6,036 bases of DNA, taken from contig JAGQIB010000099.1 in the NCBI GenBank assembly GCA_020431545.1, positions 1 through 6,036 of the forward strand, read 5' to 3'. Shown here one piece after another: positions 1 to 6,036 of the stretch (position 1 is its first letter; every line of letters begins with the position of its first letter). A program made the position numbers and the translations under genes. A model generated the notes under the pieces. That model had not been told where the DNA came from, searched no databases, and saw only the letters and a list, made by a program, of their open reading frames with translations. The stretch comes from Gemmatimonadota bacterium (lineage in GTDB: Bacteria > ARS69).

Positions 1-1214
1 GCCACCCCGCCGCGCGGCCCGCCCGGAATCCGCAGCACGAGAGGAATCCGGATGTCCTCCTCGTACAGTTCCTTGAGGTGACCCCAGGCGTCGTGCTCGC
101 CCAGCATCTCTCCGTGATCCGCCAGGAACACGACGACCGTGCGCTCGGTCAACCCACGCGCTTCGAGCGCCGCGAGCAGGCGTCCCACCTCTCGGTCCAT
201 CGAGCGCACGCCGCGCTCGTAGTTCGCTTGCATCTCCTCGTCCGAGTAGTCCTTGACCGCACGGAACACGAACTCCGTGCTCGTGGAATCGCCCGAGGAA
301 TTGCGCACGTGGATCTTCGCGTGACGATCGATCCGGCGGAAGTAGCCGTCCCCCTCGTCGAACCCCTCGAAGGACTCCGCCTGCACCTTCGAGTCCCCGA
401 ACCGGATCAGCGCCAGTCGAATCTGGCTCGGCCGCTCCGGGTCCCCGGCCACGACGCCGTTCTCCAGTACCCGGAGGTCCAGCACGGACTCCCCGGGCGG
501 AAACCGGACCGGCACGGACGTGTTGCCGTGGCCGTTCTCCGCGCGAACCACCCCCATCGCCTCCCCGTTCCGCTCCACGAGCAGGTTCGGAACGGGTTCG
601 AACAGGAACGGAACGTGACACTCCATGTAGGTCGTGAACAGGAAGAACGGCTTGGAAACGTCGCGTCGATCGAGCCAGGCGATCGCGCGGTCCGTCAGCC
701 CCGGTCCGTAGCTGCCCGTGCCGTCCAGTCCGTTCCAGCACCAGTCCCAGCCGCGATCGAAACCGTAGCGGGCGCTGCAGTAGCCGTTCCCGATCACGGC
801 CGCCGTCGTGTAGCCGTCCGCCCGCAACTGCTCCGACAGGAGGGGAATCTCCGGGGAGAGCGACTGCTCGTTGTAGAACACTCCGTGGTGCTCCGGATGG
901 AGCCCCGAGAGCAGCGACGCGTACGACGGCGCGGACGTCGGGGTGATCGTGTAGGCGTGCGGGAAGCGGATCCCATCTCGCGCGAGCAGCTCGAGCGCAG
1001 GCGTGAGCTGGCGGCCGCCGTCCTGCGGCGACGTGAAGTCGGCCCGGTGCGTGTCGGAGAGGATCACGAGCAGGTTCATCCCGCGCGCGTCGATGCCGCC
1101 CTTGACGGCGGGACCGACGACGCGTGGCGGCGCCGGCGGACGCGGCGGCGCCGGTTCCTCCCCGCACCCGGCGAGCAGGGCCGTGATCACGCCGCCGAGA
1201 AGGAGGCGTCTCAC
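1..1214 (-). CDS. Sulfatase/alkaline phosphatase superfamily lipoprotein, C-terminus cut by window edge
   Basis: Translating the minus strand from a GTG at 1214 gives 404 open codons up to the left edge, so the C-terminus is missing. Residues 1-17 form a lipoprotein signal (two Arg, hydrophobic stretch, lipobox LAGC with Cys17), followed by a Pro-rich linker (21-32). Family blocks seen: N-terminal metal site LLVILSDTHRADF (Asp54), nucleophile region TSAPSYASLLSG (93-104) followed by LHPEHHG, FFLFTTYMECHVPF (His200), and DHGEMLGEH (366-374) followed by GHLKELYEEDIRIPLVLR. These place it in the sulfatase family (PF00884 type). The modifying-enzyme motif C/S-x-P-x-R reads S94-A-P-S-Y98, so a formylglycine sulfatase is doubtful; a phosphatase, phosphodiesterase or transferase using Ser is possible. 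Residues about 210-322 look like an inserted beta-rich domain. The GTG overlaps the rmlD stop as GTGA, with GAGG four bases upstream. A start at Met46 would lose the signal peptide. The substrate is unknown; envelope polysaccharide is a guess from context. Confidence 0.88.
   Translation of the reverse strand, partial: MRRLLLGGVITALLAGCGEEPAPPRPPAPPRVVGPAVKGGIDARGMNLLVILSDTHRADFTSPQDGGRQLTPALELLARDGIRFPHAYTITPTSAPSYASLLSGLHPEHHGVFYNEQSLSPEIPLLSEQLRADGYTTAAVIGNGYCSARYGFDRGWDWCWNGLDGTGSYGPGLTDRAIAWLDRRDVSKPFFLFTTYMECHVPFLFEPVPNLLVERNGEAMGVVRAENGHGNTSVPVRFPPGESVLDLRVLENGVVAGDPERPSQIRLALIRFGDSKVQAESFEGFDEGDGYFRRIDRHAKIHVRNSSGDSTSTEFVFRAVKDYSDEEMQANYERGVRSMDREVGRLLAALEARGLTERTVVVFLADHGEMLGEHDAWGHLKELYEEDIRIPLVLRIPGGPRGGV
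1119..1154 (-). repeat. Imperfect 18-base tandem repeat in the lipoprotein linker
   Basis: Two adjacent 18-base units (1154-1137 and 1136-1119 on the minus strand) encode PAPPRP and PAPPRV, residues 21-32 of the sulfatase-like lipoprotein. They differ at a few bases, mostly third positions and the last codon. The repeat lies directly after the lipobox Cys17 and four residues, where a flexible tether between lipid anchor and enzyme is expected. It probably arose by a small in-frame duplication. Confidence 0.6.
1211..1214 (-). other. GTGA stop/start overlap, rmlD to sulfatase-like gene
   Basis: The rmlD stop TGA (1213-1211) and the GTG start of the sulfatase-like gene (1214-1212) share bases in the sequence GTGA. 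Such four-base overlaps usually go with translational coupling, so the downstream lipoprotein is probably made from the same messenger as RmlD. The start is supported by the lipoprotein signal that begins exactly there. Confidence 0.75.
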
Positions 1215-2065
1215 GCGGCCTCGGCCGACGCGCGCCGGGCGAGACACCGCACCAGCGCCTCGCGCCAGGGCGCGAGCCGGGGACCGTCCGACCGGGTGCG
1301 CGCCAGCACCGAGTTCGCGGGCCGACGCGCCGGGCGCGGAAACGCGTCGCTCGTCACCGCGTCGACCGCGGTCGAGTTTCCCGTCTCCTCGAAGATCGCC
1401 CGCGCGAATCCGTTCCATGTCGTGGCCCCGTCGTTCGTGACGTGATAGATGCCGGACGGCTCGCCCGCCGCCAGCTCGAGCAACGCGGTGGCGAGATCGC
1501 CCGCGTAGGTCGGAGTCCCGTGCTGATCGTCGACGACCCCGAGCCGTTCCCGCTCGGCCGCGAGACGCAACATCGTGAGAAGGAAGTTCCGGCCGTGCTC
1601 CGCATACACCCAGGCGGTGCGGGCGACGGCGCCCCGCTCGCCGAGCGCGAGCGTCGCTTCCTCCGCCATCAGCTTCGACCAGCCGTAGACCGAGAGCGGA
1701 CCGGGGCGATCGGTCTCGCGGTACGGAGTCGGCGCGTCGCCCGAGAACACGTAGTCCGTGGACACGGTGATCAGGCGCGCTCCCGTGGCGCGGCACGCGG
1801 CCGCGACGTTCGCCGTCGCGCGGCCGTTCTCGAGGAATGCGCGGGCGGGATCCGATTCGCACCCATCGACGTCGGTCCAGGCGGCCCCGTGGATCACGAC
1901 CTCGGGCTCGCCGGCCGCGAACGAGCGCGCCACGAGATCCGCGTCGGTCAGGTCACACGTCTCGCGTGACCACCCGACGGCCGCGATTCCCCGCTCGGCG
2001 GCGACGCGCCCGATCTCGCGACCGAGCATCCCGGCCGCTCCCGTGTAGACGATCCGAGGACTCAT
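1211..2065 (-). CDS. rmlD: dTDP-4-dehydrorhamnose reductase
   Basis: A protein of 284 residues, a normal length for RmlD. The enzyme reduces dTDP-4-dehydro-L-rhamnose with NAD(P)H to dTDP-L-rhamnose, the last step of the pathway, in the cytoplasm. Visible features are the Rossmann loop TGAAGMLG (8-15), the AAWTDVD segment (61-67) with D-x-C-E after it, STDYVFSGD (102-110) with the catalytic Ser/Thr region, Y127-x-x-x-K131 (YGWSK), DDQHGTPT (179-186) and RPANSVL (248-254), a typical RmlD C-terminal substrate-binding signature. The ATG at 2065 overlaps the rmlA stop as ATGA. The open frame continues 156 codons upstream, but this lies wholly inside rmlA and the Rossmann fold starts right at the chosen Met, so the longer start is rejected. 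An AGG lies eight bases before the ATG. A related NDP-sugar reductase is the main alternative, but the neighbouring thymidylyltransferase favours RmlD. Confidence 0.93.
   Translation of the reverse strand: MSPRIVYTGAAGMLGREIGRVAAERGIAAVGWSRETCDLTDADLVARSFAAGEPEVVIHGAAWTDVDGCESDPARAFLENGRATANVAAACRATGARLITVSTDYVFSGDAPTPYRETDRPGPLSVYGWSKLMAEEATLALGERGAVARTAWVYAEHGRNFLLTMLRLAAERERLGVVDDQHGTPTYAGDLATALLELAAGEPSGIYHVTNDGATTWNGFARAIFEETGNSTAVDAVTSDAFPRPARRPANSVLARTRSDGPRLAPWREALVRCLARRASAEAA
2062..2065 (-). other. ATGA stop/start overlap, rmlA to rmlD
   Basis: The rmlA stop TGA (2064-2062) lies inside the rmlD start ATG (2065-2063), giving ATGA. This points to coupled translation of two enzymes of the same pathway. 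Confidence 0.85.
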
Positions 2066-3129
2066 CCCGGGACCTGGATCTCCGAGTTGTCGCCCACCAT
2101 GAACCGGAACGCGCGCGGCCGGGTCTCGCCCTGCACGAGCCGCGCGTTGCGGCCGATCAGGCTGCCCTCGACCCGGTGTCCGAGGTGCTCGATCCGGCTG
2201 TTCTCCAGCACGATCGAGAACTCGATCTCCGAGCCGATGATCGCGCAACCGCGCGACACCGACGTGAACGGACCCACATACGAGTCGCGGATCTCCGTCC
2301 CCGCCCCGATGATCAGCGGGCCCCGCAACTCGGAGTTGACCACGGTCGCCCCCTCCTCGACCACGACCTCCCCGATGACGCGCGACGTCGGGTCCACGCT
2401 CCCCGCGACGTGGCGATCGAACGAGAGCAACGCGACCCGATTCGCCTCGAGCATGTCCTCGAGCTTGCCCGTGTCCTTCCACCAGCCCTTGATGACGTGA
2501 CTGCGGACGTCCTTGCCCTGGTCGATGAGCCACTGGATCGCATCCGTGATCTCGAGCTCGCCGCGCGGCGACGGTCGGATCGCGTTCACCGCCTCGAAGA
2601 TCGTGGGATCGAACATGTACACGCCGACCAGCGCGTAGTCGGACTTCGGCTGCGCCGGCTTCTCCTCGAGGCCCACGACCTTGCCGCCCACGATCTCGGC
2701 CACGCCGAAGGAAGACGGATTCGGCACGCGCGCCAGGAGGATCTGCGAGTTCGGGCGCTCGGCCTGGAACTCGTGGACGAGCGGTCCGATGCCGTCCTTG
2801 ATGAAGTTGTCGCCGAGGTACATCACGAACGTGTCGCCCCGCAGGAAATCCTCGGCGATCTTCACCGCGTGCGCGAGCCCGAGCGGCTCGTCCTGCCGGA
2901 TGTACGTCGTCTTGACGCCGAACGCGGAGCCGTCGCCGACCGCGGCTTCGATCTCGGCCGCCGTATCGCCCACGATGATGCCGATATCGCGGATGCCCGC
3001 GTCCCGGATCGCCTCGATCGCAAAGAACAGGATCGGCTTGTTCGCCACGGGAACGAGCTGCTTCGCGCTCGTGTGCGTGATCGGACGCAACCGTGTGCCC
3101 TTGCCGCCCGAAAGGATCAACGCCTTCAA
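2062..3129 (-). CDS. rmlA: Glucose-1-phosphate thymidylyltransferase, long form (RmlA-long/StrD type)
   Basis: A protein of 355 residues. It should join dTTP and glucose-1-phosphate to give dTDP-glucose and pyrophosphate, the first step towards dTDP-L-rhamnose. The nucleotidyltransferase domain (about 1-235) shows the nucleotide loop GGKGTRLRPITHTSAKQLVP (8-27), LGDN with metal-binding Asp107, LEEKP (154-158), ELEITDAIQW (191-200) and GWWKDTGK with Asp219. Residues about 240-345 carry hexapeptide-like left-handed beta-helix turns (VIGEVVVEEG, PLIIGAGTEI, GSLIGRNARL). This C-terminal domain and the length separate it from the short RmlA of about 290 residues and match the long form seen in actinobacterial and archaeal proteins. 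Some archaeal relatives are also sugar-phosphate acetyltransferases, so other sugar-1-phosphates are possible. The start is TTG at 3129: no ATG or GTG fits, AAGGAG lies six bases upstream, and the family N-terminus (KALILSGG) begins there. Stop overlaps rmlD. Confidence 0.92.
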   Translation of the reverse strand: MKALILSGGKGTRLRPITHTSAKQLVPVANKPILFFAIEAIRDAGIRDIGIIVGDTAAEIEAAVGDGSAFGVKTTYIRQDEPLGLAHAVKIAEDFLRGDTFVMYLGDNFIKDGIGPLVHEFQAERPNSQILLARVPNPSSFGVAEIVGGKVVGLEEKPAQPKSDYALVGVYMFDPTIFEAVNAIRPSPRGELEITDAIQWLIDQGKDVRSHVIKGWWKDTGKLEDMLEANRVALLSFDRHVAGSVDPTSRVIGEVVVEEGATVVNSELRGPLIIGAGTEIRDSYVGPFTSVSRGCAIIGSEIEFSIVLENSRIEHLGHRVEGSLIGRNARLVQGETRPRAFRFMVGDNSEIQVPG

Positions 3130-3135
3130 GTCACA

Positions 3136-3141
3136 CTCCTT
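3136..3141 (-). promoter_or_regulatory. Strong Shine-Dalgarno sequence that decides the TTG start of rmlA
   Basis: The minus strand reads AAGGAG, six bases (TGTGAC), then TTG at 3129. It lies in the only gap of the block, 28 bases between the phosphatase stop and rmlA. This near-perfect ribosome binding site supports the rare TTG start and suggests rmlA is translated independently of the phosphatase gene. Confidence 0.85.
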
Positions 3142-3157
3142 GGACCGCGAACGGTGG

Positions 3158-3949
3158 TCAGCTGTCGAAGAGTTTCCGCAGGAACCGGGCGCCCCGCGCC
3201 CGCGACTCCAGGTTCACGTCGCGCGGAACGTCGACATCCTCGCCGCGCGCGATCGCCCAGGGCCGGTCCTCGCACATGAGTTTCGCCTCCTCCGCCCCCA
3301 CGATCCGGGCCGCGATCTCGCGACCCCGGTCCAGACAGAACGGACGGCGACGACGGTGATGTGCATCCGACGCGAGCAGGTGTCCGGCGCCGCGTTCCAG
3401 CAGGTCCGCCGCCGCGGCCGCCGGTGCCTCGCCGTGGATCCCCACCAGGCTCGGCGCGTTGATCTGGATCAGGGCGCCGCGCGCGATCCAGTCCGCCACC
3501 GGACGCGGATCCCGCTGCAGGTCCGCGTTCCGCTCGGGGTGGGCGATCACCGCGGTGAGGCCGCGACGTGCGAGCGCGTCCACCGCGTCGCCGACGTGCG
3601 GCGGCATCTGGCGGAGCGAGAAGTCGAACAGCACGTGCTTCCCGTTCTCGCCGAGCGGAACCGCCTTCTTCGCGAACTCCGCGGCCGAGACGTCGCTCGC
3701 GAGGTAGTTCTCCGCCCCCGGGAACACCTCCAGCGGAATGTCCGCGCGCTTCAGCTCGCGCACGAGGTGCTTCCACTCCGCGTAGTTGTGCTCCGGCGAC
3801 GTGTCGAACAGCTTCTCCCACAGATGGGAAGTCGCGAACACGGCCCGAACGCCGGTGGCGAGGGCATCGCGGGCGAGCTCGAGCGCGTCGGGCAGATCCA
3901 CCGCGCCGTCGTCGACCCCCGGCAGGATGTGGCAGTGCAGGTCCAGCAT
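3158..3949 (-). CDS. PHP-domain phosphatase of the CpsB/CapC/YwqE family
   Basis: A protein of 263 residues, about the family's usual length. Members are metal-dependent protein tyrosine phosphatases that dephosphorylate the tyrosine kinase and other proteins controlling capsule or exopolysaccharide synthesis; they act in the cytoplasm. The metal-binding PHP motifs are all visible: D3-x-H5-x-H7 in DLHCHILPGVDDG, H42 in FATSH, E80 in FPGAE, H137 in IAHPERN, and D195-x-H197 in LASDAHH. The segments HCHILPGVDDG, HVLFDF, IAHPER, QINAPSLVG and the RRRRP after SDAHH are like CpsB/YwqE rather than histidinol phosphatase or polymerase PHP domains. The ATG at 3949 starts just before the metal motif; its first two bases follow from the alaS stop (TGATG). 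The open frame extends 215 codons upstream, but inside alaS with low-complexity Arg/Gly sequence, so it is rejected. No kinase gene (CpsD/Wzc type) lies in the window. The neighbouring rhamnose genes support a polysaccharide role. Confidence 0.87.
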   Translation of the reverse strand: MLDLHCHILPGVDDGAVDLPDALELARDALATGVRAVFATSHLWEKLFDTSPEHNYAEWKHLVRELKRADIPLEVFPGAENYLASDVSAAEFAKKAVPLGENGKHVLFDFSLRQMPPHVGDAVDALARRGLTAVIAHPERNADLQRDPRPVADWIARGALIQINAPSLVGIHGEAPAAAAADLLERGAGHLLASDAHHRRRRPFCLDRGREIAARIVGAEEAKLMCEDRPWAIARGEDVDVPRDVNLESRARGARFLRKLFDS

Positions 3950-3951
3950 CA
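3947..3951 (-). other. TGATG stop/start overlap, alaS to the PHP phosphatase
   Basis: The alaS stop TGA (3951-3949) and the phosphatase ATG (3949-3947) share one base. A GGGGG run lies about five bases before the ATG and AGGAG about 14 bases before it, so no well-placed Shine-Dalgarno sequence is clear. Coupling to translation of alaS, by ribosomes ending there, is plausible. Confidence 0.75.
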
Positions 3952-6036
3952 CGCCCCCGCGAGCTCCTGGAGGATTCCCGGCACGGCCTCCAGGGCCGCG
4001 CCCATCAACGCCGGGTCCTTGCCGCCGGCCGTCGCGAGGTGCGGCTTGCCGCCTCCCCCGCCGCCCGCGATCTTCGCCACCCGGCCCACGAGATCTCCCG
4101 CCTTCACGCGGCCACCCTTCACGACGTCGTCGGACACCGCCGCCACGAGGGCCACCTTGCCCTCGAGCTCGGCCGCCAGGACCACGACCGTCTTCGGTCC
4201 CGAACCGCGGAGCGAGTCGCCGAGATCGCGCAACGCATCGCGGCTCTCCACGGGCACTCGTCCGCACACGAGGCGATGCCCCGCGACCTCGCGCGCCGAA
4301 GCGGCCAGGTCCTCGGCCGCGCCGCCGGCCGCCTCCCGCTCCAGCTCCTCCACGCGCCGCTTGAGTCGGCGGAGCTCGGTCTGCAGGTCCTCGAGCCGGC
4401 GCTCGGCGTCCTCCGGCGTGGATCGCAGCAACGACGCGAGACGATCCAGGCGCTGCCGCGTGGATCGGGCCGCCGCCCACGCCGACGTTCCGGCGAACGC
4501 CTCCACGCGCCGTACGCCGGACGCGACCGAACCCTCGGAAGCGAACGCGAGGAAGCCGAGATCTCCCGTCAATCCGACGTGAGTCCCACCGCACAGTTCC
4601 CGCGACGGCCCCATGGTGACCATGCGGACCTCGTCTCCGTACTTGTCGCCGAAGAAGGCGAGCGCTCCCGCCTCGATCGCGCGCGCGTACGGCATCGTCT
4701 CGATCACGACCTCGTGATTCGCGCGCATCATCTCGTTCACGCGCTCGTCGATGTGGGCGAGCTCGTCGGGCGTCACCGCCTCCGGGTGCGAGAAGTCGAA
4801 GCGAAGACGATCGGGCCCCACGAAGGACCCCTTCTGCTGCACGTGCGGTCCGAGGATCTCACGGAGGGCGTGGTGCACGAGGTGGGTCGCCGAGTGGTGC
4901 GCGGTGACATGCGCCCGGTGCTCCACGTCGACGCGCTGGGCGACCCGGGCGCCCGCCCCGATCTCCCCGTCTTCCACCGTGCCGAAGTGAACGAACACCG
5001 CGCCGCCGGCCAGTTTCTGCGTGTCCTCGATCTGGACGCGCGCGCCTTCCGCGAGAAACTCGCCCCGGTCGCCGACCTGGCCGCCCGACTCGCCGTAGAA
5101 CGGCGTCGCCACCGTGACGAGCGCGACGCTCGCGCCCTCGCCGGCACGTTCCGCGGGACGCAGCTTGTCGCCGTCCACGATCGCGAGCGAGCGCACGACC
5201 GACTCGTCCGCGAGCGTGGAGTAGCCGGTGAACGTCGTGGGGGTCGACTCCGAACCGCGCACCAGGATGTCGAGACCCTGCTTGCCGGCGGCGTTGCCCT
5301 TCCAGCTCGCGCGGCTGCGCTCCTTCTGCTCTTCCATCGCGGCGTAGAAGCCGGCCTCGTCGACCTCGAAACCCTTGCGCACGGCGACCGACGCCGTCAG
5401 CTCGAGCGGGCACCCGTAGGTGTCGTACAGGCGGAACGCGACGTCGCCGCGGAGGACCCGCTCGCCCTCCGGACCGACCTTCCAGACGTCGCCGTCGCCG
5501 AGCTGGGCCAGCAGCTCGTCGATCCGGCGCATGCCCTCCTCCACCGTGCGGCGGAACAGTCGCTCCTCCCGCGCGGCGCCGTCGCGGATGGCGTCGCGTC
5601 GCTCGGTTAGCAACGGATACGCGTCGGACATCAGCTCCACCACTCCGTCGCACGCGTCGGCCAGGAACTCGCGGTCGATGCCGAGCAGCACACCGTGGCT
5701 CACCGCGCGACGCATGACCTTGCGGAGCACGTAGCCGCGGCCGGTCTTGTCCGGATGCACCCCGTCGGCGAGCAGGAACGCCGACGCGCGCGCGTGGTCC
5801 GCGATGACGCGCTGCGACACCGAGTCGTCCGAGGCGTCGCCGGCGTAGTCGCGGCCGGCGAGTCGCGCGATCCGGTCCAGCAGCGATCGGAACAGATCCC
5901 CGTCGTAGTTCGACAGTTTTCCCTGCACGACGGACGTGATGCGCTCGAGCCCCATGCCCGTGTCGATCGACGGCGCGGGCAGCGGGTGCAGCCTTCCCTC
6001 CGGGTCGCGGTCGTACTGCATGAAGACGAGGTTCCA
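3949..6036 (-). CDS. alaS: Alanyl-tRNA synthetase, N-terminus beyond the window
   Basis: The frame is open to the right edge and gives 695 residues starting WNLVFMQYDRD, a highly conserved internal block of AlaRS. About 200 N-terminal residues with most of the aminoacylation site are therefore outside. The enzyme attaches alanine to tRNA-Ala and clears mischarged Ser and Gly. Seen in order (fragment numbering): DTGMGLERI, the tRNA-recognition block RVIADHARASAFLLADG with GRGYVLRKVMRRAVSHG, RLYDTYGCPLELT, the editing domain with HSATH (His381, His385) and CGGTH (Cys482, His486) that bind zinc, a charged coiled coil (about 524-568), and the C-terminal DHHA1-type domain with a six-glycine run followed by KPHLATAGG (658-672). 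Everything expected of a working enzyme in this part is present. One small variation is YDTYG-C-P where Phe is usual. Its stop overlaps the start of the PHP phosphatase. Identity is secure; only the 5' end and its promoter are unseen. Confidence 0.98.
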   Translation of the reverse strand, partial: WNLVFMQYDRDPEGRLHPLPAPSIDTGMGLERITSVVQGKLSNYDGDLFRSLLDRIARLAGRDYAGDASDDSVSQRVIADHARASAFLLADGVHPDKTGRGYVLRKVMRRAVSHGVLLGIDREFLADACDGVVELMSDAYPLLTERRDAIRDGAAREERLFRRTVEEGMRRIDELLAQLGDGDVWKVGPEGERVLRGDVAFRLYDTYGCPLELTASVAVRKGFEVDEAGFYAAMEEQKERSRASWKGNAAGKQGLDILVRGSESTPTTFTGYSTLADESVVRSLAIVDGDKLRPAERAGEGASVALVTVATPFYGESGGQVGDRGEFLAEGARVQIEDTQKLAGGAVFVHFGTVEDGEIGAGARVAQRVDVEHRAHVTAHHSATHLVHHALREILGPHVQQKGSFVGPDRLRFDFSHPEAVTPDELAHIDERVNEMMRANHEVVIETMPYARAIEAGALAFFGDKYGDEVRMVTMGPSRELCGGTHVGLTGDLGFLAFASEGSVASGVRRVEAFAGTSAWAAARSTRQRLDRLASLLRSTPEDAERRLEDLQTELRRLKRRVEELEREAAGGAAEDLAASAREVAGHRLVCGRVPVESRDALRDLGDSLRGSGPKTVVVLAAELEGKVALVAAVSDDVVKGGRVKAGDLVGRVAKIAGGGGGGKPHLATAGGKDPALMGAALEAVPGILQELAGA

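Noticed and set aside
78..1445. Long plus-strand open frame opposite the sulfatase-like gene and the end of rmlD
   Set aside because: Arg/Val/His-rich sequence with no family motif. It mirrors two recognisable minus-strand proteins and is a normal by-product of high GC content.
2066..2533. N-terminal extension of RmlD by 156 residues
   Set aside because: The extension lies inside rmlA in another frame and is Arg/Gly-rich. The Rossmann loop follows the ATG at 2065 directly.
3130..3157. Possible promoter or terminator in the 28-base gap
   Set aside because: The gap contains a ribosome binding site but no -10/-35 pair, no clear hairpin and no T run.
1837..3279. Plus-strand open frame of 480 codons
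   Set aside because: Lies opposite rmlD, rmlA and the end of the phosphatase gene and crosses their boundaries. Composition is Arg- and Asp-rich and no motif is seen.
4039..4070. Run of glycine codons as a possible simple repeat
   Set aside because: It encodes the glycine-rich motif normally found in the AlaRS C-terminal domain.
2681..4582. Plus-strand open frame of 633 codons
   Set aside because: Runs opposite three clear minus-strand genes; low-complexity Ser/Arg/Pro sequence, so it is a shadow.
3950..4594. N-terminal extension of the PHP phosphatase by 215 residues
   Set aside because: Wholly inside alaS in another frame, low-complexity sequence; family members start at the DxHxH motif.
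3568..5610. Plus-strand open frame of 680 codons, nearly as long as the alaS fragment
   Set aside because: Opposite alaS and the phosphatase gene; Arg/His-rich and without domain signatures. Length alone is not evidence at this GC content.

Overview
The window is a densely coding, GC-rich stretch (about two thirds G+C or more in the lines I sampled by eye) from a bacterium. All real genes lie on the minus strand and read from right to left. I cannot name the organism. The composition, the long-form RmlA and the lipoprotein AP-superfamily enzyme would fit several high-GC bacterial phyla, and that is only inference.

In order of transcription there are five genes: (1) alaS, alanyl-tRNA synthetase, whose N-terminal part lies beyond the right edge; (2) a CpsB/CapC/YwqE-type PHP-domain phosphatase; (3) a long-form glucose-1-phosphate thymidylyltransferase (rmlA type), starting at TTG behind a strong Shine-Dalgarno sequence; (4) rmlD, dTDP-4-dehydrorhamnose reductase; (5) a lipoprotein of the sulfatase/alkaline phosphatase superfamily, starting at GTG and cut by the left edge.

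The five genes form one compact block. alaS and the phosphatase share one base (TGATG), the phosphatase and rmlA are 28 bases apart, rmlA and rmlD overlap as ATGA, and rmlD and the sulfatase-like gene overlap as GTGA. No non-coding stretch is longer than 28 bases, and I see no internal promoter, terminator, RNA gene, CRISPR array or mobile element.

Genes 2 to 5 suggest surface polysaccharide work. RmlA and RmlD are the first and last steps of dTDP-L-rhamnose synthesis. CpsB-type phosphatases usually control polysaccharide export through a tyrosine kinase. The lipoprotein hydrolase is expected outside the cytoplasm and could modify an envelope or extracellular polymer. rmlB, rmlC, a kinase and glycosyltransferases are not in the window.

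The least ordinary gene is the leftmost one. Its catalytic motif is S-A-P-S-Y instead of the C/S-x-P-x-R of formylglycine sulfatases, and it carries about 110 residues of probable beta-rich sequence inserted between conserved sulfatase blocks. The rest is well-known gene families in a tight and slightly unusual arrangement.
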